Shown here: piece after piece, positions 34,339-41,522 of the stretch
Layout: every line of letters starts with the position of its first letter
How positions within the stretch are numbered: position 1 is the first letter of the stretch
NCBI RefSeq assembly: GCF_026419855.1
Contig: NZ_JAOAKP010000011.1
Location: forward strand, 1-41,522
Direction of reading: 5' to 3'
Source of the DNA: Methanothrix sp.
GTDB lineage: Archaea > Halobacteriota > Methanosarcinia > Methanotrichales > Methanotrichaceae
DNA length: 41,522 bases
Program-made: the position numbers and the translations under genes
The notes under the pieces: generated by a model
Told to the model about the DNA's origin: nothing
What the model saw: only the letters and a program-made list of their open reading frames with translations
Database searches by the model: none

Positions 34339-35505
34339 GGTAGTCTACCCCAGCTATGTTTATATCACATTACCTGGGAAGTAATACTTTAGGTAATGAT
34401 CGATGAACTCAAGCGAGCTGGTTCCAGCGGGATCATTCTGCTGGAACGAGGATTGTCCGGACTATGGCAAGATAGATGGTGGTAACATAGTCAAGTATGG
34501 GCGGACGGGTAAAGGTACACAGAGGTTGAAGTGTAAGACATGCGGGAAGACGTTTGTTGAGAACAAGGGGACCATATTCTATGGTCTGCATCACAGTCAG
34601 GATGAGATTCTGGAATGTCTTGCCATGCTGGCTGAGAGGAACAGTCTGGCATCGATTCACAGGATAAAGGGGATCAAAGAGGAGACAGTGATGAGCTGGC
34701 TTCGGAAAGCTGCAAATCACGTCAAGGAGATCGAGGCGTTACTGCTGGCAAAATACGATCTTACTCGAGTTCAGCTCGATGCGATGTGGACTTACGTAGG
34801 CCACAAAGGGGAAAAAGTGGTCATCCAGAAGACTCAGACCGAGGCAGCTTCTGGCGTGGAACGGCGATAGAGATCGATACGAGGTTGAGAGTTGGTCGTG
34901 CGATCGGAAAGACTGAAGGAGAGGTTGCCATGAGCATGATGTCTCAAATACGGGACCGATGCAACCCAGAAATGCCACCTGCATTATGCAGCGATGGTAA
35001 CGATAGTTATCCGGAGGCCATGCTCGCCACCTGGGGAACTGTACCTGAATATTCCGGTCGAGGCCGACCTCCAACTCGGAAACAGCCACATCCAGAGTGG
35101 AAATGCATCCAGGTAACCAAACATCGATCGGGAAGCAGGCTGACCGGCATAAGTTATAAAGTAGTCTACGGAGATCCCGAAGATGTCATCAAGCTGATGG
35201 GCATCAACAACTCGTACGTCGAACGAACCAACCTCACCTCAAGGCAGATGAATGGCCGAATGGTACGAAAGACGCTCTCTTACTCAAAAGATGAAGAGAT
35301 GCTGAAAGCATCATGCATACTGGAGGACTGGATCTACAACCTGACACGACCTGTAAAATCATTACGTCTCGAGGTCAATGACGGCAAACGAAAATGGCAA
35401 CCCAGATCTCCAGCCATGGCCGCTGGCCTGACCGATCACATATGGACTCTAAAAGAACTTATGACTATGGTGGTAGTGCCAACAACATGTAGGGGGTAGA
35501 CTACC
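34339..35505 (+). mobile_element. IS1-like insertion sequence
   Basis: 1167 bp with inverted ends GGTAGTCTACCCC on both sides and partly matching bases beyond (ATGTT). It contains a two-frame transposase. I find no target duplication (left flank ATCATTCG, right flank TGTGGATC), so the element may have been rearranged after insertion. Its ends match those of the family E MITEs at 4091 and 23444, which keep 8- and 9-bp duplications as IS1 makes. Confidence 0.85.
34403..35499 (+). CDS. IS1-family transposase in two frames (-1 shift)
   Basis: Frame one (34403-34870) encodes a zinc ribbon ([12 protein letters not shown] ... [10 protein letters not shown]) and HTH ([18 protein letters not shown]), then QLDAMWTYV with the first catalytic Asp. 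The protein continues one frame back, reading through [30 protein letters not shown] (second Asp) and [14 protein letters not shown] (Glu), to a stop at 35499. The crossing point is probably the five-A run at 34812-34816. Either programmed -1 frameshifting, as IS1 uses, or loss of one A would explain it. All DDE residues survive, so the element may still be active. Confidence 0.82.
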
Positions 35506-35539
35506 TGTGGATCCATATGCCTAAATTTGGGGAGCTTAG

Positions 35540-35731
35540 GATCGAAGCCTCGTGGAGTCTGTATTCTCCTCCTTTAAGCAAAGAGCAAAAATATTCTTCT
35601 GCTCAATAACTGTGAACTTCAAACGCAAAGACAAGAAACTGGGAAGCTTGAGATGGATAAGAGCTATAGAATGCTGGAACAACTTCTGTAAAATGTTTAT
35701 GTTCTACTATAACTTCGCCAGGTGGTGCTAA
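35540..35731 (+). pseudogene. C-terminal remnant of a second transposase
   Basis: An open stretch of 63 codons starting just after the IS1-like element: RSLVESVFSSFKQRAKIFF, then WIRAIECWNNFCKMFMFYYNFAR and a stop. The pattern V-E plus basic residues and the YYN end is that of a DDE transposase C-terminus of another family. A stop codon lies immediately upstream in frame, and the rest is missing. Confidence 0.6.
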
Positions 35732-35810
35732 TGTTATTCGGACAGGTCTGTATTATTGTTTATGATTGCACGCCGGACAGTTCAAATCCAGCGGTGCTAA
35801 CAATCGGGTT

Positions 35811-35842
35811 GGAAAAAGCAGGTATCTGCACAAGTGCAGATA
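35811..35842 (-). terminator. Hairpin terminator after the split-barrel gene
   Basis: TATCTGCAC/GTGCAGATA (35823-35831 and 35834-35842) form a perfect 9-bp stem with a two-base loop. On the minus strand it is followed by CTTTTT. It lies about 70 bases after the stop of the minus-strand gene ending at 35914. Confidence 0.45.
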
Positions 35843-35913
35843 TCGATCATAGATGCCGAAAATAAATGAGCATCGCCCTTTCTGCCATATTCCTGCAGAT
35901 AAGGGCTGGCAGC

Positions 35914-36318
35914 TCAGACTATTCGCTCTCCCGCGCCCGGTCCCCACATCGCGTTGTATATCTCCTCGACTTTGAAGAGGACTGCAGCCTTCGCCGGCAG
36001 CTTTGGATTAACTCCATGAACCCACTTGACCATATCCTCGTAGATCGGCCCCGACCTGTGGACCTCCACAGATCCCTTTATCTGGAACGACTTCTTGGTC
36101 TCGGAGTTGTAGCAGACGATGGACATCCTCGGGTTTTCCTTAAGGTTCGCCGCGGTCTTGTTGAAGAAGTTGTCCGCGATCAGGAGCCTCTCGTCATCGA
36201 GTATCTTGAGGAGACCTATGAAAACAACATTTGGAATTCCATTTTTGCTGGCAGTAGCTATCGGCACAGGCTTCTGCTTCTCCAGGGTCTGCCTTACATC
36301 CTCTGGCATTTTTGCCAT
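35914..36318 (-). CDS. Pyridoxamine 5'-phosphate oxidase-like FMN-binding split-barrel protein
   Basis: A 134-aa protein with the PNPOx split barrel: PVPIATASKNGIPNVVFIG, DERLLIADNFFNKTAANLKENPRMSIVCY and FQIKGSVEV. It probably binds FMN or F420 and acts as a small flavin reductase or sensor; the substrate is unknown. It is transcribed alone from a TATA region (AAAAATAAATATG, about 36348-36360), with GGTGAT just before the ATG. A hairpin terminator follows. Confidence 0.88.
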   Translation of the reverse strand: MAKMPEDVRQTLEKQKPVPIATASKNGIPNVVFIGLLKILDDERLLIADNFFNKTAANLKENPRMSIVCYNSETKKSFQIKGSVEVHRSGPIYEDMVKWVHGVNPKLPAKAAVLFKVEEIYNAMWGPGAGERIV

Positions 36319-36550
36319 TCAGATCACCATGTTAATCGGAAGAGGACAACATATTTATTTTTTCCCCGGAGAGGAACAGCTAAAGCAATGCAATCGCATG
36401 CAATAAGCTCGATCATGAGATCGAACGGCTGAATGATTCTGCTGGAACGACAGCGTACGGGCGAGATATCCTTTGAATGTGACGGATTATGGGCTGCGAA
36501 TTTCTATGACACAAATATATGCGACCAGCGCCCCAGCAGCCATATCATGA

Positions 36551-38560
36551 CTAATTGTTACGGAAGCTCATCAGCAGGCTCTCGTAGAAGATCCTTTCCT
36601 TCCCCTCTGTCGTCCTGACGAGCCGGTCGAGTATCAGCTCCGGCGTTGATCTGGCAAGATGGTTGTACCTGGGGCTCCTGCTGAGTATGAGATTGTTGTT
36701 ATCATCTAAACCCTCTGCCTCTATCCCGTCCACCCTGAGAGCTGTCTTTGAGAATCTGCGTATCTCTTCTGCAAGATGGCTCACGAAAAGGGCCACAGAG
36801 CCGTTCTCATGTACCATATCGAGTATCGATGCGATTATCCTAGCAGAAGCCCCGGGCTCTGTTATTGCCTCCATCTCGTCCGCGAGCACGAGCTTCTGTT
36901 TCTCGGTGGCGACTGCGGAGAGCTTTCTCATCGTGCTCTCGAACGCTCCTGCGCTGAGGGTGCCGCTGCTCTTTGCAAAGAAGTAAAGCTCCTCGAAGAT
37001 CGATATCCTGCACTCGCTCGCGGGAACTGGAAGACCCATGTGTGCGAGTATCGCTATCTGTGCCATCAGCTCCAGGAGCGATGTCTTGCCGCCGGAGTTC
37101 ACCCCGCTGAGTATCGCGGCCCTCTCGCTGTACTCTGGGCCCCCGGATGCTCCCAGGGTGTAGCTCACAGGCTCCGGATTCTGGATGAAGAGATGCCTTC
37201 CATCGCGGAATCCAATTCCCGGGGCGTCGATGAGCTCAGGCATCGTGAGATCGCATGATATACCGAAGCTCCCGATGGCGTAGAGATAGTCGAGCTGCAT
37301 GAGCCTTTTTATGAGATTCGCCGCGATATCATCCATGCTCATCAGTGATCTGGCGATCCCTCTCCTCCAGCTCAGCGCGTCTGACTCTCTCTTCCTTCTC
37401 AGCTCAAGCTCCAGCTGGCGCAGAGCCCTGTGGTTGATCTCGAGAGGGTATTTTATCCCATCAGGTAGTATCTCCTCAAGCCATGCGGCCTCGCCACCTC
37501 TCAGGCTCAGATCCGCGGCGATCCTCGCCCTTGCATCTGTTATCACAGATTTGAAGATCCCCTGCATCTGCATCTCAAACACATCTCTGATCAGATCTCC
37601 GCGCTCCAGCGCCCTGAGGATATCCGGGCCGCCGAGAGTCACGGAGCTCGCCTCTATGCGCTCGCGCAGCTCAATGTTCGCCCGGGCGAGCGCAGAGTCG
37701 ATCGCTGCAGGTAACCCTCTCAGAATAACATCAATGCGTGATATGCCTGATGAATTTGTGTCATCGAACAGCCGTCTGAGCGCATCCCTGAGCTTATCCA
37801 GACCTTCGAACTTCTCGATGCCCCTCTCCTCAAGCATGGCTGCGAGCTCCATGGCAGCCTCTAGAGTATCTCTGTTCTCTGTATAGAAGCTCAGGACTGC
37901 CTCAGGGGCAATGTACCAGATCTCAAGACGCTCCGCGATTTCCACTCCGGGAAGGGATGCCCCCGGATCGCCAAGAACGATCACGTGATCGTAGCCGCTG
38001 GCCGTGTCACGCATCTCCCCCAAGCTCTCTGCCAGATGAATGTCGAGGAAGCGGTCAAAGCCCATCGATCTCGCCCTTGCGAGCTCCTCTGGGGATCTTG
38101 CGACAATCGCCCTTCCTCTTATCCTCTGCGCCTCCCTCCGCCTGAGCGGCTTTATCCTGCGCATGAGATCCCTTACGTCGCCGAGCCTTCTGCGGAGATC
38201 GACGGCTCGCATCGAGATCGAGCGCATCTCATTTATGAGCTCCGGAGATCCGGATGGAAAAAGAGTGGCTATCCTCATCCTGGCATACGTGGTGTTCGCG
38301 TGCTCCGCCATTCTGTTCAGGACTGCTCTGTATATACTCTCGGCCTCATCGGTGGCCAGGAAGGATTCGGGAGAGACGCGGTATCGCAGGCCTCTGGCTG
38401 CTCTGACCGTGGCTATGGCCTGGCGCTCCCCGATAGCCGCCCTCAGATTCTCCATATCCTCATCTGCGATCGCCCTGAGGGCCACCTCCTCGCTCCCGAA
38501 ATGTGAGATGAGACGCTCCCTCAGGCGAGGGCCGACTCCGGGAATATCCTGCAATCTCAC
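36551..38560 (-). CDS. MutS-like ATPase with N-terminal HhH
   Basis: A 669-aa archaeal MutS-related protein. The N-terminus is a helix-hairpin-helix (LQDIPGVGPRLRERLISHFG), the middle a long helical lever/clamp-like region, and the C-terminus the MutS ATPase with Walker A ILSGVNSGGKTSLLELMAQIA, the signature ESTMRKLSAV, Walker B KLVLADEMEAIT and the VSHLAEE switch. It lacks the mismatch-recognition domain and the Smr nuclease, so a role in recombination or structure-specific DNA binding is more likely than classic mismatch repair. The GTG start stands 25 bases from the TATA centre, which implies a leaderless mRNA. Confidence 0.9.
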   Translation of the reverse strand: MRLQDIPGVGPRLRERLISHFGSEEVALRAIADEDMENLRAAIGERQAIATVRAARGLRYRVSPESFLATDEAESIYRAVLNRMAEHANTTYARMRIATLFPSGSPELINEMRSISMRAVDLRRRLGDVRDLMRRIKPLRRREAQRIRGRAIVARSPEELARARSMGFDRFLDIHLAESLGEMRDTASGYDHVIVLGDPGASLPGVEIAERLEIWYIAPEAVLSFYTENRDTLEAAMELAAMLEERGIEKFEGLDKLRDALRRLFDDTNSSGISRIDVILRGLPAAIDSALARANIELRERIEASSVTLGGPDILRALERGDLIRDVFEMQMQGIFKSVITDARARIAADLSLRGGEAAWLEEILPDGIKYPLEINHRALRQLELELRRKRESDALSWRRGIARSLMSMDDIAANLIKRLMQLDYLYAIGSFGISCDLTMPELIDAPGIGFRDGRHLFIQNPEPVSYTLGASGGPEYSERAAILSGVNSGGKTSLLELMAQIAILAHMGLPVPASECRISIFEELYFFAKSSGTLSAGAFESTMRKLSAVATEKQKLVLADEMEAITEPGASARIIASILDMVHENGSVALFVSHLAEEIRRFSKTALRVDGIEAEGLDDNNNLILSRSPRYNHLARSTPELILDRLVRTTEGKERIFYESLLMSFRNN

Positions 38561-38576
38561 AGCATGGAGTGGTATG

Positions 38577-38593
38577 CTTTCTATATATGAAAG
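38577..38593. promoter_or_regulatory. Palindromic TATA element between divergent genes
   Basis: CTTTCTATATATGAAAG is symmetric and can serve both strands. Its centre is 25 bases from the GTG of the MutS-like gene (minus) and would start a plus transcript near 38610, 23 bases before the FtsZ-like start. Confidence 0.6.
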
Positions 38594-38632
38594 TCCTCAT
38601 ACGATCTGGGAGAAGCAGAGGGGTGTGAGATC

Positions 38633-39508
38633 TTGAGCAATCCTGGCATGCCCGGGATCATCGTGGCCGGATTCGGCTATGGTGCTGATCTTGTGCGTCG
38701 CGTGGCCCGGAGCAGTGCATGTGGCTGTGGGGATGTGATATGCACCAATAACAGCTCCTGCGCCGTCTCCATTTACAGTGAGCGAGGTGCTCAGAGGCAT
38801 GAATCGAAAACACTGAGCTCTGGAGAGTTTCCTGAGATTCTGGGCAGCGGAGCTGTTGTTTTCATGATTTCAGACACAAATGAATGGAAACGCACGTCGC
38901 GCCTTGCTGCCAGGATTGCGGAAGCGCATGATGTCGCGGTCATGGTTTTTCTGGTTGCGGATGCAGAGGGCGATGATCAGCAGCCCTTGCCCGAAGATCG
39001 GCGCCTCCGCCACTCCAACCATGAATGGATCTCCAAAAGGAGCTCTGTGGTGGTCGTCGACGCTCCTTCAGATTTGGATAATGTCGAGCTGCGCCTCGCT
39101 AAAATGATCGCATGCATCTCGAACATGCTGCTCGAGCCCTCCATAATAAATCTGGACCTCGCGGATCTCAGGACTGTGATGCGTTGTGGCACAGAGGCAT
39201 GCATCATCTCCGGAGCAGGCAGATCTCCGGAGAGCGCCCTGCGGGATGCTCTCGATAAATCGCTGAGCCTGATAGACACAAGTCGAGCGAAGGGCTGTCT
39301 GCTGCACATCACAGGCGGGGATACTCTGACGCTTAGGGATGCGAACCACATAGCGAAGAGCATGACGGGAGCGCTAGATCCACGGGCAAATGTGATATGG
39401 GGGATGAGGGTCAGGGATGATCTGGAGATGATAGAGATCACAGCGGTGCTCACAGGGAAAAATATAATGCGGAGTTCCACAAGAACAACCATGAGCTGGA
39501 CGATCTGA
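38633..39508 (+). CDS. Divergent FtsZ-family protein without the GTP-binding signature
   Basis: A 291-aa protein. The C-terminal half aligns by eye with archaeal FtsZ: INLDLADLRTVM, then a GCLLHITGGDTLTLRDAN segment and ALDPRANVIWGMRVRDDLE ending ITAVLTG. The N-terminal half keeps the Rossmann start IIVAGFGYGADLVRRV and the following strands, but where FtsZ has GGGTGTG it reads ISDTNEWKRTS. GTP hydrolysis and normal polymerisation are therefore unlikely. It may regulate FtsZ or form another filament (inference). The start is TTG, with GAGGGGTG six bases upstream; an ATG five codons on is an alternative. Two tiny ORFs follow closely and may be one operon. Confidence 0.8.
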   Translation: MSNPGMPGIIVAGFGYGADLVRRVARSSACGCGDVICTNNSSCAVSIYSERGAQRHESKTLSSGEFPEILGSGAVVFMISDTNEWKRTSRLAARIAEAHDVAVMVFLVADAEGDDQQPLPEDRRLRHSNHEWISKRSSVVVVDAPSDLDNVELRLAKMIACISNMLLEPSIINLDLADLRTVMRCGTEACIISGAGRSPESALRDALDKSLSLIDTSRAKGCLLHITGGDTLTLRDANHIAKSMTGALDPRANVIWGMRVRDDLEMIEITAVLTGKNIMRSSTRTTMSWTI

Positions 39509-39515
39509 GGGGCGG

Positions 39516-39650
39516 ATGGTGCAGATCAAGCAGGTTGATTTCTCAACAAAGCGCATGTCGAAGGCTGAAGGAACAGACGCAGATCCACCTCTCAGGCCGA
39601 ACCGGCCCGCTCACATGGGCATGATACTGAAATATGGGGAGGGGATATGA
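39516..39650 (+). CDS. 44-aa hydrophilic micropeptide
   Basis: It begins eight bases after the FtsZ-like stop, with GAGG in front of the ATG. The peptide is basic and Pro-rich (DPPLRPNRPAH) with KYGEG at the end. There is no family match. Its TGA overlaps the ATG of the next ORF (ATGA), which supports real translation. Confidence 0.5.
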   Translation: MVQIKQVDFSTKRMSKAEGTDADPPLRPNRPAHMGMILKYGEGI

Positions 39651-39733
39651 CAGCAGAGCTCGGCGCGCTGGCAGTTTCGCTGATCCTGATAGCGGCTCTG
39701 ATCTACAGCATAAAGCTCTACATGGAGGTCTGA
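39647..39733 (+). CDS. 28-aa single-transmembrane micropeptide
   Basis: MTAELGALAVSLILIAALIY followed by SIKLYMEV: one membrane helix with a short charged end. A strong GGAGGGGAT ribosome site lies directly before the ATG, and the start overlaps the previous ORF. The end overlaps the 3' end of tyrS by 16 bases in convergent orientation. It might anchor the FtsZ-like protein to the membrane (inference). Confidence 0.55.
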   Translation: MTAELGALAVSLILIAALIYSIKLYMEV

Positions 39734-40695
39734 GCCCGCAGGTATTTGACCCGCTCCCTGACCGGAGCGAGTATCTCTATCATGTACTCAGCGCAGGCCT
39801 TCTTCAGATCCATCGGATGGAGCGAGCCGCTCACGAAAGAATCCTCGAGCGCTCTGTAGCTCTCGAATGTGACATCTCCGCCGAACTTAGCCGGTCGCCG
39901 AACTGTGACCGAGTCGACCCGGGGAAATATGTGATACTTGAATATCTCTGTTATAGGATTATTCTCTGTCACCTTTGCCGGGCAGTATGCGGCCATGATT
40001 TTTTTCTCTATCTCCTCTGCCGGCTCATCGACCGCTATGTTGTTTCCCTTCGAGGATGACATCTTCTTCCCGTCCAGTCCCGGGATGAGAGGTGTGTGGA
40101 TGCACACCGGCGCATGGAACCCCAGCTTAGGCAGCTCCTCCCTTGCGAGCATGTGTATCTTTCTCTGATCCATGCCCCCAACTGCTACATCTATCTTCAG
40201 ATCGGCTATATCGACAGCCTGCATCAGCGGGTATATCATCTGAGAGACCATGGGGTTCTCAGCGCTCCTCGATACCTCGTCCATGCTTCTCCTCGCCCTG
40301 TTCAGCGTGGTGTTTCTCGCCATCTGCAGGACCTTTATCACGTACTCAGGTCTCAGCTGATACTCAGTTCCGTAGACGAACTCGGTTCTTTCCGGGTTTA
40401 ATCCCAGAGCGATAAAGCACTCCTTGTTGTAATCGGCGATCCTCCTCACCTCCTCAAGCGATCCCTTCTCGTTGAGGTAGGCGTGAAGATCTGCCAGGAG
40501 GACGACCACATCGAATCCCGCCCTCTGCATATCAAGAAGCTTGTTCGCGGTGAGCATGTGGCCGAGATGTATGTTCCCGCTCGTCTCGTAGCCGACATAA
40601 GCCCTTGGATGCTCCCTGGCATCAAGCATCTCCTGAAGCTCCTCCAGCGTCACAACCTCTTCAGCGTTCCTTATCACCAGCTCCAGCCGATCCAA
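39718..40695 (-). CDS. tyrS: Tyrosyl-tRNA synthetase
   Basis: A class I synthetase charging tRNA-Tyr. It is 325 aa, the short archaeal type without the bacterial S4-like tail. The Rossmann fold has YVGYETSGNIHLGHML (HIGH motif) and the KMSKS loop in GLDGKKMSSSKGNNI; the tyrosine pocket is seen in MIYPLMQAVDIADLKIDVAVGGMDQRK. The start is TTG with GGTGA six bases upstream; a TATA-like element lies near 40731-40738. No in-frame ATG precedes the first conserved helix. Confidence 0.96.
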   Translation of the reverse strand: MDRLELVIRNAEEVVTLEELQEMLDAREHPRAYVGYETSGNIHLGHMLTANKLLDMQRAGFDVVVLLADLHAYLNEKGSLEEVRRIADYNKECFIALGLNPERTEFVYGTEYQLRPEYVIKVLQMARNTTLNRARRSMDEVSRSAENPMVSQMIYPLMQAVDIADLKIDVAVGGMDQRKIHMLAREELPKLGFHAPVCIHTPLIPGLDGKKMSSSKGNNIAVDEPAEEIEKKIMAAYCPAKVTENNPITEIFKYHIFPRVDSVTVRRPAKFGGDVTFESYRALEDSFVSGSLHPMDLKKACAEYMIEILAPVRERVKYLRAQTSM

Positions 40696-41044
40696 TGAAC
40701 TTCACCACCGAGCCGGTGGAAATCAACCCGTATAATGCTTTTGGTCACTGGATATGAACGCGGTTCGCATCGATGGATGTCTTCTGTGTCTGTTCGCTAC
40801 AGAGACGTCTATCACTGGCTTGTGGGCTCATATCACCGAGATCAACAGCATGCCACTTCAAAGAATTTGTGTATGTTGTGTCACAAAATATTGATTTTCT
40901 GAAGATCATTCAATGATCTGACCACACAATTCGCGTGGAGTCTTTACAACATATTCAGCGATTCGAGCCAGCACACTGAAACAGCAAAAGATATGCAGTA
41001 CACCAGTGGGGTTTGCTCGAGCTGCTGTTGGTGAGACAGACTGT
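40696..41044. other. 349-bp spacer
   Basis: It contains the tyrS promoter region at its left end. The rest, AT-rich near 40875-40920, shows no gene; short frames are shadows without ribosome sites. Confidence 0.4.
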
Positions 41045-41332
41045 TCAGTTAAAAGACAAGCTCGAGCTCTTTGAATCAGTGATATCAGCGAGGCCGGGCT
41101 GCTCTCCGTTGGGTACAAGCGTGTATGTGGAGTTGCCTGCAACTACAACAACATAGCCATCCGCAGGGGTTGCGTTGTATCCGTGTGTGACTAGCAGGAA
41201 CGCCAGATCCAGAGATGTCATGAGAGGATCATCATATGAGCAGAGCAGATTCATCAGTCCGCTATCCACACAGCCCGCTGGAACCAGCAGCACCAGCGCC
41301 GTAAGAGCAAACACATTCATACATCTGTACAT
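41045..41332 (-). CDS. Small lipoprotein-like exported protein
   Basis: A 95-aa protein with a signal sequence ending in a lipobox-like LLVPAGC, so it may be anchored to the membrane outside the cell. The mature part holds LDLAFLLVTHGYNATPADGYVVVVAG and TYTLVPNGEQPG, perhaps a small protease- or transglutaminase-like fragment, but I do not recognise a family. GGTGA five bases before ATG 41332 fixes the start; a TATA box (41365-41374, GTTTAAATAT on the minus strand) is suitably placed. Confidence 0.65.
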   Translation of the reverse strand: MYRCMNVFALTALVLLVPAGCVDSGLMNLLCSYDDPLMTSLDLAFLLVTHGYNATPADGYVVVVAGNSTYTLVPNGEQPGLADITDSKSSSLSFN

Positions 41333-41456
41333 CTGTCTCACCGCTCCATATGGAGCACTGGAAGATATTTAAACATCACAGAACATAAAATCAGTACTTC
41401 TGGATATTACGTGTTGTACGTAAGTGCTTTCTGCATTTATGCGTTCGCTCCATTGG

Positions 41457-41522
41457 TCATCGGTTAAGGAATCGCATGCAACATAATACAATGTGTATTT
41501 AACAATTTGCAACTACAAGTAT
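41457..41522 (+). repeat. Family F element, cut by window end
   Basis: TCATCGGTTAAGGAATCGCA and the following sequence match 29544-29609 almost exactly (about 95% by eye). The right end is outside the window. Confidence 0.72.

Noticed and set aside
35760-35815. tRNA-like fragment around GTTCAAATCC
   Set aside because: Only the T-loop-like bases are present; no pairing T stem, acceptor stem or anticodon arm can be built.

Overview
The window reads as chromosome of a methanogenic archaeon, most likely a Methanothrix (Methanosaeta)-type acetoclastic methanogen. The evidence is a complete methenyl-tetrahydromethanopterin cyclohydrolase, an AhbB-type siroheme decarboxylase beside hemA/hemB, a ferredoxin-disulfide reductase fused to rubredoxin, archaeal TATA boxes (several placed for leaderless mRNAs), moderately high GC and AGA/AGG/ATA-rich codon use. 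The genus is inferred from general resemblance, not from a search.

Layout: 0.3-5 kb holds an exported double-rhodanese protein lacking both catalytic cysteines, a radical-SAM/helix-hairpin-helix protein, mch and an AIM24/TIGR00266 protein. 5.3-8.7 kb is a two-gene polysaccharide operon (GH57 glycosidase then debranching enzyme). 9.5-10.6 kb has tRNA-Val(CAC) and nadA. 10.9-14.3 kb is a tetrapyrrole operon on the minus strand (ahbB-like, precorrin-2 dehydrogenase, hemA, hemB), with a secreted beta-helix protein upstream. 17-22 kb has a LeuA/NifV/Re-citrate-synthase-like enzyme, a small exported protein, a PAC2 protein, a DUF89 protein and an HDAC-fold protein. 22.4-23.3 kb is a wrecked acetolactate decarboxylase gene. 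23.9-27.7 kb is a redox/copper operon (glutaredoxin-like, FTR-rubredoxin, SHOCT membrane protein, CopA, YHS). 28-34 kb has a dihydrolipoamide-dehydrogenase-type enzyme, a winged-helix protein, a sugar-phosphate nucleotidylyltransferase, and an AOR with its four-cluster ferredoxin. 34.3-35.7 kb is an IS1-like element beside a truncated transposase. 35.9-41.3 kb has a flavin split-barrel protein, a MutS-like ATPase, a divergent FtsZ-like protein with two micropeptide ORFs, tyrS and a small lipoprotein-like ORF.

The main non-coding signal is a dense set of short non-autonomous mobile elements: about 20 copies in six families, called A to F here. Families A (117 bp), B (110 bp), C (123 bp) and E (about 192 bp) have terminal inverted repeats, and for most copies I can read 8-9 bp target-site duplications by eye. 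A is inserted into B, C is inserted into B, and A is inserted into the acetolactate decarboxylase gene. Family E shares its termini with the resident IS1-like element, which makes that element its likely mobiliser.

The most unusual coding locus is at 38.6-39.7 kb: an FtsZ-family protein that keeps the C-terminal FtsZ domain but has lost the tubulin/FtsZ GTP-binding signature, followed by 44-aa and 28-aa (single transmembrane) ORFs, and sharing a palindromic TATA promoter with a divergent MutS-like gene.
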